A DNA stretch of 64,000 nt from Callorhinus ursinus. Lineage: Eukaryota > Chordata > Mammalia > Carnivora > Otariidae. The DNA lies in NCBI RefSeq assembly GCF_003265705.1, contig NW_020313005.1, positions 20,914,864 to 20,978,863 on the forward strand. The letters run 5' to 3'. The notes below the pieces were generated by a model. It was not told the DNA's origin, did no database searches, and worked only from the letters and a program-made list of their open reading frames with translations. Position 1 is the first letter of the stretch, and each line of letters opens with the position of its first letter. Position numbers and translations under genes: made by a program. Positions 1-13,385 of this stretch are shown in pieces.

Positions 1-2000
1 GGACAGTGCAAAACAGGGCATTCTACCTTTACAGGGAATCCTACTGGACAAGTCCAATAAAAACAGGTCTCTAGATCTGCCACTTTCCTCTGCCTTTGAG
101 ATAAGGCTAAGGAAGATGAGAACTACTGATGACTTTTCCCAAATCCTTTATCCTAAAAACTGTGCAAGAACCGTTATCTGTCATGAAGCTTCCTACACAT
201 CAGCACTCTCTCGAGAGATGTTTGTACCTTCCACAGCCCAAGAAAATACTGCTCCCTTCTACCCAAATCGAATTTAAAACCAGAAATTTAGAGTCACTTG
301 GAAAAGATTAGACATTAGCTCTTCCCAAATGTGTAAATGTTTAGGCAAGACATAGGACGCAGTTAATTAAGACAGCAGCATGTTGAGTTTGTCCAGAACC
401 ATTATGTGACCCAACCTCACAGAGATAGACACCACTGTTAAACAAAATGAGTTTCATGCAAGGTGGCATTTATTTCCATTGTGTGAGATGTTCTTCATAA
501 TTTGAAATACATATTCGAGATGCTCTCTCATCTCTTTACCTTCACTGTATGGCTTTGGTCTAGAAAACACAGACTGCTCCTTGAGTACAACATCAAGATC
601 TTGGCGGTCATTTGTTTTCATGGGCAAAGAAACGGCAAGACTGATCTTAGCTAAACTGTGGTTCCTAAAGAACTACAGATCACTATCTGAGCAACTCAGT
701 GTCCAGCCCCATGGACCCTGAAATCCCAATTCTGTTGGCTAGGAATAAAACTAATATATAATTCAACACGTTCAGAAAAAAGATTTAAGGAGCAGCTCTG
801 AATCTCAATCCTAAATATCTGGATGAGCACTTTAAAATGAACAGTCAACTTCATTTTCCCTTTTTATGTCGTTGTGTAACTACTTCAGTGTGGGTAAAAA
901 ATGTTCTTCCTCTTCACTTCTGGTCACATAATCCTATTTGGTTGCATGGTATAGCCTGAGAAGGCAGAGATACATTCTTTCCTAAAATATCGATGATGCA
1001 CGATGAGAATAAAGACCAAGTCTGCTTTGTCTAATCTCCTGTGGGAAAAGAGCGGGGATTCTTCCCGACTTCAACATTAACAGAGGGCCATCGTTGAGGC
1101 AAATTACTTTCATTCTGCTGGTCCTTCCCTCACACTTAAATCAGTGAAGCCTATTGGCAGCTCTGCCACTTAAGACAAACCAACATGACCCCAACAAATT
1201 CACAGCCCTTGATTGAGGGAGATAAGTTCTCCAGTTCCTGCCAGGTTGGAAAACTCTGTTTTCTGGAAGGGGATGGTAAAGCAGAGCATAAAGCAAGACT
1301 GAAATGTTAGCTCCACTCTGAATGAACAGAGATCAGGCCTGGCCCTTACTGCCTTCACTCACGACCGTAGGACCCAGAGACATGAGAGGAGGTGGCACAG
1401 GTCAATCAGTCAGGAGAGCCAGTGGAGGGTCTAGCTAGCTGGGTGAGCATTTTAAAACTGTTCCCAAGGGAATATTGTAAAAGATAATGTGTTTCATATT
1501 CCAGGAGGACTCTTGACTCTTTAAAAGCAGAGACAAACCTAAAAACAAAAACAAAAACAAAAAAAAAACCCCAAAAACCTGAGCATAGGTTGGACAGGAG
1601 AATTTTATTTCTCTGGTATTTTCAGTGTGACACACTCTTTTTATCAGCAGCACAAGCCTGGAATTCCTGAGGCTGCACTCATATCCTGAATTCAGTTTTT
1701 ACGTAAAACCTCCATTGATTGGGATGGGAGTTTCACGAGTATAACAATGGCCGGATGCGAGGGAGGGAAAGGAGGAATATGTGATATTTGGTCTGTACTG
1801 ATGGATTCAGAGGGGACGGTGTCTTTATGAGCAACGAGATAGGAGTAAGTAGCTAATTTGCAAAATTAACCAAATGAAATTAAGTCTTGGGAATCATTAA
1901 AGGCAGAAAAAAGCAACCCCATGGATTCAACTTAAGCAGACTTTATCATCTGTTATGTTCAAACACTGGCTTGGATGGGAATAAGAGCGAAGGTAACTAA
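1..2000. other. Intronic single-copy DNA, nothing recognised
   Basis: The stretch is AT-rich, with no CpG enrichment, no convincing exon and no repeat I can name. A short A-rich stretch is present near 1540-1570. Confidence 0.5.
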
Positions 2001-2225
2001 CTGTAACTAACATTTGCACAGTGCTTTGTAATTACAAAGTGCTTTTACTTCTGTACTTCTTTCAATTCGTACAATTAGCCAGTACGGCAGCTGGAAAACT
2101 TAATATTACTTATTATTATTATCATTAGTATTCCTATTTTACAGATAGGAAAGGAGAAGATTAGAGAAGTTAATAACTGGCCCAAGATCACAACTAATAA
2201 GTGGTTTAAATCTAGATTTTCACAC
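2000..2225 (-). repeat. MIR SINE fragment
   Basis: The segment runs from a cagtgctttg-like part to TTTACAGAT, GGCCCAAGATCACA and AATAAGTGG, in the order expected of an inverted MIR. It is heavily diverged, as expected for this old mammalian SINE. Confidence 0.6.
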
Positions 2226-2684
2226 TTCAAGTGGCACATGACTTTCATGGAACCATTCTGCCACTGTCATAATGGTTTATAAGACCCTCCAGCATCTCAC
2301 TGCGAGCCTTCACAAGATTTTTGTGTCCCCCATCTTAGGCAAGAAGCACCACACAGCACACAAGCATTCCCACATTACATTGTGTGAGCACAAAGTTGTA
2401 TTTTGTAACTCAGGCTGACTGAATACTATTAACCAGCCCCTGACAATAAAGAGAGAAGGAAGATCCCCTAGTAAAAAGTTCAAATAAGGCCCCAGAAATG
2501 AAAATGTTGCATGATTTACAATTGACAAGAACAACCATGTAATGAGCCACCCAATAGTCAAGCTGTAGCAATTAATTAATGCCTTTCTTCAAGAAATTCA
2601 AAGCAACTCATCACTCCAGAATTTTTACCAAATCCATGGGAGAAGAGGGTTACTGCTAGTCGTTTTAATCCTTTTGGGTGGATG

Positions 2685-2790
2685 GAGAAGCTGAGGTTAA
2701 GAAAGGGAGAGTAACTTGCCCAAAGTCATCCAGCCAGCCTAAGGCCAAACCGGGACCAGAACTGAAATTACTCAACCCTGGTGCCCACTT
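2685..2790 (-). repeat. MIR SINE fragment
   Basis: The order gagaagctgaggtta, aacttgcccaaagtcat, ccagccag matches the inverted MIR core. Confidence 0.6.
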
Positions 2791-2799
2791 TGGCATTTC

Positions 2800-4319
2800 A
2801 GAGGGATGCATAGATAGGCTAGGGGGCCCCTTTCCCGGGGAGCACAGATCCGCTCCATCAGACACTTCTGCATTTAGTGCAGAGGTGTACAGATAAGCTC
2901 ATCATCAAAGCTTATTAATGCCTATGAGGGAGGGCCGGAGAACAAGGCTTGCTGTTGCAAGAACACTAACCCCTTCCAATCAGAAAGGAGTTGAAAGCAA
3001 CAATAGTATCTGGAAAATGCCACTCCACCTGCTGTGCCTCCCATGAGATGGACCACTCCACCGACAGCTTGTCAATGCTGACTGGCTGCATTAGGAAGGA
3101 CTCCTGTGTTTCATGTAACACTCCCCTGACCCTTCTAGAAGCCCCGAGCTCAGGGCCAACCCTCCCTCCTTCAGTGATGGGCCCACCTTCAGTCATACCC
3201 CTTCTTTTTCCACAGGAGTTCCCCTTCACTGAGGCATCAGTCTCTCTTTTTCCCCTTGGAAATGCGCATGTTTTTGGCACACTAGTTAAACATTCTCTCC
3301 TGTTTCTAATTATTTTTAACAATTAAGCATGCAAATCTCTGAGCAAAATTTATTAAACTTCTGTGGGCTTTAAGGAGGGAAGAAAAAAAAGATGAACCAA
3401 CATGAATCCGAATCATCAAAGAGCTCTTACAAAACCAGCATTTTGAGCCTTTAATTGGAAGTGAATCAGAAACAGGCGTGTGAAATTTCCCATGAAATGC
3501 ACACAGGGCTTAAAAATCAAGGAGAGGAAAAAAAAGGTGCTCTGGGCAGAGAAGAGTTTGGGTCATATCCATTCCAAAGTGTTGGGAAGAATTGGCTAAT
3601 TCTGATAAGCTCCAAACCCAGCCCCACTGCCTGATCCCAGCTAGTCTGTAAGACTTTCCAGTGGGAAACTCTAAGAAGGCAGTGACTATGACCATGGCAC
3701 TCCTTTACCACACTACAGACCCAGTAAGGATATGGAGATCCACCGATCTCCAGAAGGAAGGGCTCAGAGGCCCTAGTGTCCAGAGCCGCAAAGCCACGCC
3801 TGGCAGCCTTCAGAGAGGCACCCTGGAAAATTCTTCTCAGGCCAGTTTTCCTGAAATGACATTTCCAGAAAAGTAGTCTGCTCTTTCTCCCTCCACTTTC
3901 TAGAAAAAGCACAGAAAGCACAGGTGCCCCTCAAGTTTGTGACCTCTGGGGAAGTCCTGTGTTGCACCAAAGACCCTATTTGAACAAGATTACTTGTGCC
4001 CTTTGGCCCAATATGCTCTTATGGAGGAGAATTCCAAGGTCCATATAAGGTTCTCGACAGACAGGATTATCAGGGCTGGGGGAGCTGCATGAGGTAAGTC
4101 ATGGATCTGTGTTCTAGGATTCCTCCCTGGTCACGGACCTGGTACAGAGTTCGTGACAGAGTACAATGCCAGGAAAAGAGAGGGCTCCTGCTCACGCATG
4201 GCGGCGTAGTCACTCCCTTCCCTTTGGCAGATGATGTGAGGCTTAGCACCCCAATCATGCCTCACACATGCCCCTCGCACCATGTAGTTTCTGAGTTACT
4301 TTCCTCTTTCAAGTACCCT
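2800..4319. other. Intronic single-copy DNA
   Basis: No exon or named repeat is seen. A perfect plus-strand donor-like GAG|GTAAGT occurs at 4094 with no supporting exon evidence. Confidence 0.4.
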
Positions 4320-4328
4320 CTCAATCTC

Positions 4329-4535
4329 CCCTTTTTTCTGGGTAAAGATTTATTTATTTATTTATTTGAGACAGAAATGAGAAAGAGAGCTCAAGCAGGG
4401 CAGAGAGGCAGAGGGAGAGGGAGAAGCAGGCCTGCCCCGGAGCAGGGAGCCCGACGCGGGGCTCGATCCCAGGATCCTAAGATCGTGACGTGAGCCGAAG
4501 CCAGACGCTTAACCGACTGAGCCACCCAGGCGTCC
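4329..4535 (-). mobile_element. SINEC carnivore SINE (tRNA-derived)
   Basis: An inverted SINEC: it begins with AAAGATTTATTTATTTATTTATTTGA-type sequence and ends with the tRNA-like head GAGCCACCCAGGCGTCCC. A direct repeat CTCAATCTC flanks it (4320-4328 and 4536-4544). It is the only recent SINE inside the FLI1 intron segment and the last one for the next 25 kb. Confidence 0.95.
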
Positions 4536-5584
4536 CTCAATCTCTTTTCATCTAGAGATGATTACCTTGAGGACTGGGGTGGGAGAAATCAGTGTGAATT
4601 AACAATGGTGAATTAACCCTCTCCTCTTAGAAGTATCTTGCTTGCCTGGGGAGGTACATTTCAGTTTCAATTTGATTTCCATTTCAAATCAGTGATCTTT
4701 GTTAAAAAAAAAAAAAAAAAAGAGCCAAAAAGGTGACTAGTAACATTTGGGCGCCTGCACGATTTCTTAGATGCCTAGCTGTTTTCTATGGAAAGTGCCA
4801 TCTTCAGTTCCCCAGGAGGATTATACATTTGTAAGGCTATAAGACAGGTGAACAAAGAAAGCATGAATTCGTGAAGTCTTGATAACTTAGCTCCTGGAAA
4901 CACCCTTATTGCAAATGTGTTGTTTGGGCACAAGAATACCCGAGTTCTGCTCTGAGTATCTTTTGCCTAGTTCTCATCTTCGGACACATCCCATCCTGAA
5001 GCCTCAGTGATCTCTCCGGTGCACTGGCCTCCTATCTTCTAAGAGTACGGGGGCGTGCTATCAGTTGACAGCTTGTGATATTTGCTTTAGGCGATACGAC
5101 AGGGGTGCAGATAGCTCCCTCAGTCATGTTCCCTATTTCTCTGGATTATGCCTAAAGGTTTGTCAGAAATAACGTGCACAGCAGGTGGTGAGGCCAAGCG
5201 GTAAGAAGTGATATGGCATCCTACAGGCAAGAGAGGAAAGCAATGCCTTCATCCCAATTTCTGGAATTTCTTCTTCGACTGACGTCAATGCCCATTTGGG
5301 TAGAGCTCAAAGCTTCTTTTCTTATGGGCAGGTTTCTAGAGTTAGAACTTTAAACACAGCTAGAATGAAATTTCAAAAGAAGAGGGTTTCTTTGCTGGTC
5401 TGTGGGGTTGAGTTAGGTTAACAAAAGAGTAAACCCTCAATACAGAGGCATTCCATGTAACTCTTGAAGGTGTGCCTGTGTGTATGGGGTTGGGGGGGTG
5501 CTCATGTGGTGTTAGTGAGGAGAATGGGCTCAATTTCCCCCTTTGAATGAAATCCAACTACAACTAGGATGAGTTCAAGTGGCT

Positions 5585-5830
5585 CGTTGACCCCTGATAA
5601 TTGCACGTGGAAAACTGCAAAGGCAGGTTCTCGGCCCTATGCACTGAGACTGAACATATTTTAAATAATAGCTTCTTTGGTGCTAAATTATGTTTGGTCC
5701 CAAGTATCCTTGGAGCTCTGGTTTTCTTTGTTCTGCCAAAGGAAAAAGGAAATAAATCAGGAAGCTGGGCCAGTCCACAGGAAGTCTCACTCGGGCTGAT
5801 AAAGGAACCGATGTGAGCTAGCTGTGGATG
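5585..5830. promoter_or_regulatory. Candidate FLI1 intronic enhancer (ETS-ETS-GATA cluster)
   Basis: Two strong ETS sites, CAGGAAG at 5758-5764 and ACAGGAAGT at 5777-5785, are followed by a GATA site, TGATAAAG at 5797-5804, all within 47 bases. About 150 bases to the left are another TGATAA (5595-5600) and a CACGTG E-box (5603-5608). The cluster lies about 11 kb inside the gene from exon 1. Mouse Fli1 has a haematopoietic and endothelial enhancer about 12 kb downstream of its promoter that works through ETS, GATA and SCL/E-box inputs. Position and motif content fit, so I infer this is its counterpart; I cannot align it here. Confidence 0.5.
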
Positions 5831-5973
5831 CAGTTATAAGTCAATCAGCCTTGAAATAACAAGAAAGACTATTCAGGAGAAACTGGAGCTCCAGCTAGCC
5901 TTTCTCGATGGCTTCCTTTTAACCTTACAAAACGTTCCCTTCTTTGTGTTTTGTATAAGCCCCCAATCTGGGT

Positions 5974-5998
5974 TTGTGTGTGTGTGTGTGTGTGTGTA
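5974..5998. repeat. (GT)n microsatellite
   Basis: About twelve uninterrupted GT units in intronic DNA. Confidence 0.9.
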
Positions 5999-6429
5999 TG
6001 AGTGAAAGAGCATGAGAGGGAAAGCAAGAGTTAGAACAAGAGAGAAAAGGGGGGTAAAGGAGGAAGCATTGTCAAGGCAAAGAATATGCTATTCTCTATG
6101 GAGCTATAACACTCTGTCTTTTTATCATCTCGTTAGCTCATGAAAGTAAAACAGAACCTGTTGGTTTCATGCTCGCTTGCCTACTGTCCACTACACCTGC
6201 TGGTGTAGTGTAGTCAGGCAGGGACTCTTACCTGGGGAAAATATGGGGCTTTAGGCCTTCTTGAGTAAAGGGTGGTAGAGAATTGAGATACACCACGAAT
6301 CTGACCCGTGCAGGCTAAGGGTGGGGTCACTTAGACTAATGGACACGACAAACAACAAAACCTACATGGTAGATGGGTTCGACTTGAAGCCTAAACTGCA
6401 TGGATGTATGTGTCAATCTGGCAAACTAT

Positions 6430-6640
6430 CACTGTGGCTAAGCTCTATGAGCTTTGAGGCAAACAGGATTAGGTTCAAATCATTGCTTTTCCACTTTCTA
6501 CCTTTTATGACCCTGGGTAAGTGACTCCACCTCTCCAAAACGGAAGTGTTACATACATCATAGGGTTGGTACAAGGATCAAAGGTGGGTATGTCTGTAAA
6601 GGTTAACACAGATATTGGCACAAAATAAGAGCTAGAGAAA
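6430..6640 (+). repeat. MIR SINE fragment
   Basis: The order aggttcaaatc, gaccctgggtaagtgac, cacctctcc, catagggttg, aaggttaacacag matches a sense MIR. Confidence 0.7.
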
Positions 6641-7429
6641 TAGCTTTTTTTCCTTCTGATGACTCCGATTGTTCCTCCTTCCTCCTCATGCTATCCCTCC
6701 TCAGATGGAAGGCGAGTGAGTCTCTTGCTCTTAAGTAAGAAGTAGGGAAAGACAGGCCTTAGCTAGGGCCATTGGGGTTCATGTAAAATAGTGGGTGATA
6801 CAGTTTCAAACTGAATTGGGGCCTTTTTGGGGTTGACTGTGTTTTTGCCCATAGCATAGCACCACTTCCTGTTTTAAGAAGAAGAAAAAAAAGCCTTCCA
6901 GAAAACTCATTAAGAGGCTCAAAATTCTTCTTGGACATCAAATAGTCCTCAAAATATCGTTTTTTTAAGAGTTAAGTGTAAATGAATCAAAACCAGACGA
7001 ATTCAATTTCCCTTCAATTAAACAGGATTTTTTAAAAGTCCAGGGGAAAGGCGCTTGGGGCCAAATGTGTTTTGGGTTTTAAACGAGACCAACTTTTGGA
7101 AAAGAGTGTAAGACCCCATAGCAGAATCAGGCCCTATTCTTAGTTTGCATTAATGCAAAGGGATTAGTGCAGCTCCAGTGTCACTTGGTAATAAAAACAA
7201 CGAGCTCACAGAAAGTCACAAAGCACCTCCTAAGAGCCCCAGGCTTCAGCTGGCCTCAAAGATCACTCTAGAATTTAGCCCCAAGATTGTGGGGAAGAGC
7301 CACATGGGCCCAGATAGAATGTCTATGAAAGACTTAGTCATCCGTGCCCCCAAATAAGAAATGTCTTTAAAGACTGCCAGCGATCATAGTTTTATGAGCA
7401 TGGAAGCTGAAAGGAAAATTTGAAATTAT

Positions 7430-7575
7430 ACCCTCATTGTATACACCAGAACACATTTAGGATGAGAAATTTTACATGAATTCTGAAGGACTGAAGTGAC
7501 TTGCCTAAGACCCCATCGCTCATTTATGGCAGAGCTGGGGCTGGAATTCAGGTCTCTGGATCCTGGGGTGGACAA
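7430..7575 (-). repeat. MIR SINE fragment
   Basis: The order gaagtgacttgcctaagacc, atggcagagctgggg, ctggaattcag matches an inverted MIR. Confidence 0.65.
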
Positions 7576-7669
7576 TTTTTCTCTGTATTTATTACAAAGT
7601 GGGACCCAAAAGTGTCTGAGATCAGCACATTTGGGTTAGAATGTTGGTGCCCAGCCCATTTTTTACAAA

Positions 7670-8640
7670 TCTGTTTCTAAAGTCCCTCTTAATTTTTTAT
7701 GTCTGCTTTTTTAAATTTATAAAAGTAATATATACTAGTGATTAAAAAAAATCAAAGACTACCTAAGTTTATAGTGTGAAAAATAAAAGTCTATTTCTCT
7801 CTGCCCAGAGGCAACCACTGTTAATAGCCTCTTGTATATTCTTCTAGAAATTGTCAATGCATAACCATGCATATGTGTGCATTTTCAATTTTTTTTTTTA
7901 CAAAAATGGGACCACACATTTTGTAACTTGCTTTTTTCCATGTGACACTATACCCCAGGGAATTTTCTAAATCAGCGTGTATAGACAATTGATTTTATTC
8001 CACAGAATAGTTGCATGCTATTTTCTTATAAGCATCATCCATAATGTATTTAACAAGTCCCCTGTTGATGGATGTTTAGATTCTTTCCACTTTTTGCCAT
8101 TACGATGGTACAATAAACATCGTGCGCATACATCTTTCATATCTGACTGACCATGTCCGTAAGCTAAATTTTTAGAAATTGGACTTGTTATCGAATTTCT
8201 GCGAATATTTAAGATCTCAATCGATGTTTCCGATTGATGTGTCCTCCAGAATGACTGTACCAAGTTAGACTCCCACCCATAAGGTAAGGCAGTGACATTT
8301 CTGCTTACTCTAACATGAGGCATTATTAAGCTGTTTTAATCTTTGCCATACTGCACTCATAGGTGATAAATGTTGGAATTTCATGATTTTCATTTGAATA
8401 TCATTAGGCACATGCTTGAAATTCTTTTCATATGTCTATTGGCCATTTGTATTCTTTATTCTAGCATTGCCTATCATAGCATTTTTGCCTACTGTTCTGC
8501 TGACTGTTCTACCTTTTTCTTATTAACTTGTAAGAAACCTAGTATCCTGGGACATTTGCTTCTTCCTCAGTTTCTCTTTTATCTTTGCACTTGATTTATG
8601 GTATTTTTCTCTGTGTTAAAATATATGTAGAGGACCTACA
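7670..8640 (-). mobile_element. Old L1 fragment (L1M class), 3' region, inverted
   Basis: The segment reads as the reverse of an ancient L1 3' end: cagaggcaaccactg, gggaccacacattttgtaac, ctgttgatggatgtttag, tgtctattggccatttgta, in the expected order. It contains no intact ORF2 and is truncated and diverged. Confidence 0.75.
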
Positions 8641-8649
8641 GCTGAGAAA

Positions 8650-10460
8650 GGGAGAATAAGAAGTCCTTTCCTTGGCCAAAGCCCTGGTTTTCCAAAAATG
8701 TCCTTACAGCAGACTAGTATTCACCAAAAGTGAAGGGGAGATGGAAATTATAAGCTGGATGTTATCCTTGGGAAAAATGTTCCTACATTTCTTTATAGTA
8801 AAAAGCCACAAATAAAGATTCACCCAAGGAGTATTGCTGCTTTTGGAATCTCCAATAGTCAGAGCTTAAAATCCAAAAGAAGAGAAAGCTTTATTCTCCA
8901 GAAGTTCGGAAGAAATACTATAGACATCTTGTTCTTATTCACGTACATGGAGTTCTCTTGAGAACTGTGCCTGTCTGTATCATTCAGTTTGGGGTTGAAT
9001 GAATAAATGAATGAGTATGAATTAAGTGATGAATGCCTAAAGGCAAAATGACTCTTTAAGCATAAGAATTTAGATTTAACTGTATGCATTTACCCAGATG
9101 GTAACAGCGTTAACTTAAAAACAACTCGAAAGCTGAGTAATTTTATAATAACTGTTGTCACATTTCTGCTACATGAACAATAGTACAAAACTGTTCATTC
9201 TCAGACTCCTTCACACCTAAAATCAATGAATACCCATATAACCAGACCCAACAACTCTGCTACTGGATTGTTAGATTCTAGGAGATGGTGAAACCCACAC
9301 GTGTCTAGAAACGCAGGGTTAGAGCTCCCATGGCACCTGTAATTCTGGCCTCCTGCATGTGTGCACTGCGATGTGACATAGGTCTTTCATTACCTTGGAC
9401 ACATAGCACTGTCTGACTAAATGGGCCCTGCTCTTGCAAAAACATTTCAGTTTTCCAGTCTACATTCTCTAGGAGGTAACTTGAAAAATGTACATACTCT
9501 GGGACTTTGATCATGAACTAAATGGCAAGTACCTTGTTTCCCAAAGATGGGAACTATCTTAAATATGTCGGCATTCTGGTTCATTTTTGTAGGTATAAGT
9601 GACTCGGAAGCTGCTGTAAAGTGGGACTGAGTGATCTGGAAATGCATCTGAACACTTAATCTCTGATCCTGTTTGGAATGGTGGTGATAACTGAGTTTCT
9701 GGTGTGCTTGGGTGAAATTTCAGCAAGAGGTGATTGGGCACACCTGAACTAGGAAAGTCTGTCAGGCCTGTTTGACTTTCTATCGAAATTTGATTTGAGT
9801 CTCAGGGAAACAACCTTTCCTTTTGTCTCTTCTCAATTACTATCTGCTGACTCATTCTCAAAAGGAACTAAAGTTGTACCCCAGGATACTGCCCAATTGA
9901 AATGATGGCTTGTGGTGTAATCTCTAGAACACAGAGAAAGAGGACACATTTAAATGAGTGAAGGGAAAAATCACATTTTTATGAGCTCTGGTGAAATAGA
10001 GTTTCTCCTCCTTCCCCTGACTCCATATTTAATAAACAGGTATCTTTAAAGACAGCTGAGAGCATAGTCTGGTTGCTTGAGCCTATCACTGGCAGTCGAA
10101 TCCTGTCGACTATTCACTTCTTGTGGACTGTGACAGTGATGGAGTCACTCCTTTCTCAATTTCCTAAGGAGTTGGGTTCGGACAAGAAGGGTGCCATTCC
10201 TAAGAGATTTGTACAGCCGTGTTGGTCATCCTTTGTGATTCCTCCTATCTAGACCTCAATTCTTTGTCATGGTATTGAAGGTCCTCCAGAATCCAATTCC
10301 ATCCAATCTTTCCACTCCTATTTTTTCCTTCATATGCATCCCTCCACCCACCACCTCACCAAAGTATTCTGATTTCTGAGAAAGCCCCTGAACCCTATCT
10401 TCTTGTTCAAGTCCTGCCCATCCTTCATAGCCAAGGTCCAGGTCACACCTATGCCAAGGG
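8650..10460. other. Intronic single-copy DNA
   Basis: AT-rich, no recognised element apart from a short GAATGAATAAATGAATGAG simple stretch near 8997. Confidence 0.4.
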
Positions 10461-10467
10461 GCTGTGT

Positions 10468-10710
10468 GTATAGAAAAAGCAAGTATTCTGGAATCAGAAA
10501 CCCCGGGCTCAAAACCCAACTCTGTCTTCGATCAGCTGTCATCTTAGATAACTTACCTAACCTCCCTGAACTTTAACTTCTCTCATCCAAAACGGAGGGA
10601 GAGACGAGATAGTATTATCTCCCACGGGGCTGTTGTGAGGATTAATGATGAGGGTTTATGCAAAAGTGCTTTGTAAATAGAAGGGACCATATAAATAACT
10701 ATTGGTGTTA
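10468..10710 (+). repeat. MIR SINE, nearly full length
   Basis: A good sense MIR: tctggaatcagaaaccccgg, ctgtcatcttagataactta, aaaacggaggg, ggggctgttgtgaggattaa, agtgctttgtaaata. Confidence 0.8.
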
Positions 10711-11329
10711 GGTCTTTCTATGTGTCTCCAGTTGAAATTGCTCTTTCCTTCCTTGTGGCTAGCGGAACACTTAGTGCATTCAGCGGTGCATACACCCGGC
10801 TTATCCTCCTGCTCTGTCTCCAGAACAGCAGTTCTTATACCACTAGCATTTATCTTGACCCTGAATTACAGTCATGCAAAAGACCTTACTGATTTGCAAG
10901 GTTGCTGACTTGTGTTAATATGGCTGGCATCCGTTTATGATGCCAAAGAGGCTAAGGTTGTAGATCCCCACAGAGCCAACCAGCTTCACACAGAATAGGG
11001 ACTGTCTAATCCTGTCAGACTTCCACGATATTGGCACTCAGGGTGACAATATGGGGATAAACAAAACCCCACCCATTGCCTCTGGCAAACACCTCAGAGT
11101 ACATAGGCTACCTCTGTTGGGTCTAGGAGGTCAGTAGAAGAATCAGTGACATCACTTAGTAGTACCATCCCACCGATGAACTGATTCATGAATGGGATGA
11201 GCACTATAGATATAAATCATTAAAGCAACAGAAAATGAAGCAGAGTATAGTCTTCTGCAAGGAAAATACACCTGCACAGATCTGAGGTTACTAGAAAAGC
11301 TGTTATTCTGGTTGATGATTTTGTGAGAT

Positions 11330-11334
<5 letters not shown>

Positions 11335-11362
<28 letters not shown>
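11335..11362. repeat. (GT)n microsatellite
   Basis: About fourteen GT units. Confidence 0.9.
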
Positions 11363-11365
<3 letters not shown>

Positions 11366-12327
11366 TAGTGACCAGTGTCCTTTAGCCTTCTCAATTTGTC
11401 ACAAAACAACAAGCCAAAGATAGAAAGACTGTTTTAACTACAGGCCAAAAAAAAGAAAGTCATGTTATTTAAAACAAAACAAAACAAAAACATTATTCTA
11501 GACCTACATAATGTAGCTAATTGTCTAAAATGAATGAAAATAGTAGATTTGCAAATTCTCACCCTAGACAGTTGGTCCCTAATCTGAAAACCTGTCTATC
11601 AAGCTTCAGATAGAATAAGACTTCTTTCAGAGATGAATAGGATGGCCTGAGTATTGACTTACAATTTGAGGATATTTTTGAAGTTGGAGGTAAGATAAAG
11701 GCCACAGTCCATTAGAAATCCTGCCTGGTGATTCATCATCATAAAATTTTTCCCAATTTTTTTTTTTTTTTGCTGGGACAACTCAATACTAGCATTAGAC
11801 TAATGTTACAATTCTAGAAAATAGACTTGGTTTAAATCAATCACTTTTTAAAACCAAATGCCAAGTTAACTGGTTAACTCCAAACAGAAGTTGACATTGA
11901 AATCTGAAATCTTATTTAATGCAGTTGTTATTTAAGACCTACTTACTACACAGTCTGAAAGATGGGTCTAGAAGTTATATTATAATACACTGAATGTATT
12001 TTGCTTAAATCGTCAAATATTCAATTATTAGAGGAACTGAAATAGGAATTCAGCCCACCTTCCCCCAGTCTGTAGAGAGACCTATTGGCTATTTAAGCAA
12101 AGTCCTGTATTTTTTTGTTGTCTCTTGGTAACAGAGACCTTGTTTGTCTATAGGAAAAGTAGGATTTATTTTGGAAAACAGCTATGTAAAAATCCTATCT
12201 GAGAATTTGGAATTTTTTTTAAGTATGGACATAATTCAGGATGGTAGGAATATATTTTTCATTAAACAACAGATATGTCTTTAGTTCAAAGTGCCAGATT
12301 CCTCATGGTTTTTCTTTTAAAGGCATC

Positions 12328-12376
12328 TCTCTCTGTCTTTCTCTCTCTCTCTCTGCCTCTCTCTCACACACACATA
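12328..12376. repeat. (CT)n followed by (CA)n low-complexity tract
   Basis: An interrupted CT/CTGC run merging into ACACACACA. Confidence 0.8.
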
Positions 12377-12429
12377 ATCTCCAGGATTCTATAATTCATG
12401 GTATTGTAATGAAAACAAATGAAATCTTC

Positions 12430-12595
12430 ACGGTATGGTGGAAAGAACACGAGCCCGAGGGTTAGGATCCCTGAATTCTCCTCTTGACTCTGTCAGTAGT
12501 TAGCTGTGTGATCTTAGGTCATTCATTAAATAACTGGGCCTCAGTTTCCCTACCCACAGAATGAGCATATTGAGCTCAATAATCTCAAAAGTTCT
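12430..12595 (+). repeat. MIR SINE fragment
   Basis: The order tggtggaaagaacac, tagctgtgtgatcttagg, cctcagtttccctac, cacagaatgag matches a sense MIR. Confidence 0.7.
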
Positions 12596-13149
12596 CAAGT
12601 TGCAAACCTATAAACTTGACTTTGAATGGAAGGAGAAGTGGAAGGAAGATTTTTGTGGGATTTATTCACCAAGGAAACAGGATTCACCATTTGGTTACTA
12701 ACTGAGGGAAGCAATTCTATGTGGTCATGGGGACAGAGAAACTGACAAAGTGGTGTCTTTCCTGGAGTTCTCATGATGCCAGGCCATAGGAGGGTTAAAA
12801 GGTGGTGTCGGGGAGGGGGGAGGCAATTCACTCTTCAAAGTCAAGGCAGCATCCTTTTTTGAGGACAGATGTAGAGTCTTTGTTCCGTGTTCCTCACTCT
12901 GCTGGTTTCTACTCAGATACCATCCGGAAGTTTCCTGACTGGAAAGCACTGTCCAGTCTGCCATAACCTACCCTCCTGGCCTCGTCTGCCACACACACTC
13001 TCTGCCAGCTTACAGAACCCAGCGGGGACCTCCACCTACCTCCCGATTTTGTTCTCCCATCATTTAGGGGATTGTATAGTGCTGCTATTTCCCAAGGCAA
13101 AGGATGAAGACCGATAGTATCTCTGCTCCATTGTGAGTTTACCTGAAGC

Positions 13150-13385
13150 ATCCTCCCTGGGCATCCTGGCTGATACAACCACATCACCTTTTATCCCATA
13201 ACCTGCCTCCTTGTTCTTCAGGAGGTGTATCAGCCCTGGACACAGAATTATTTACTTAGGTGTCTGCCACCCCTACGAGAGTATACGTTCTAGCAGGGTT
13301 TTGATAACCTGCTTTATTCTCAACACAGAAAGCAGAGCCTTGGAACATAATAGGCACATAATCAATATTGGTTGAATTAATAAAA
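13150..13385 (+). repeat. L2 LINE 3' end fragment
   Basis: Ends with agagccttggaacataataggcaca-type sequence followed by ATCAATATTGGTTGAATTAAT, the hallmark of an L2 3' end. Confidence 0.55.

Noticed and set aside
4090..4100. Perfect plus-strand splice donor GAG|GTAAGT in intron 1
   Set aside because: A lone consensus donor in AT-rich DNA with no promoter or exon-like sequence beside it. Such words occur by chance.
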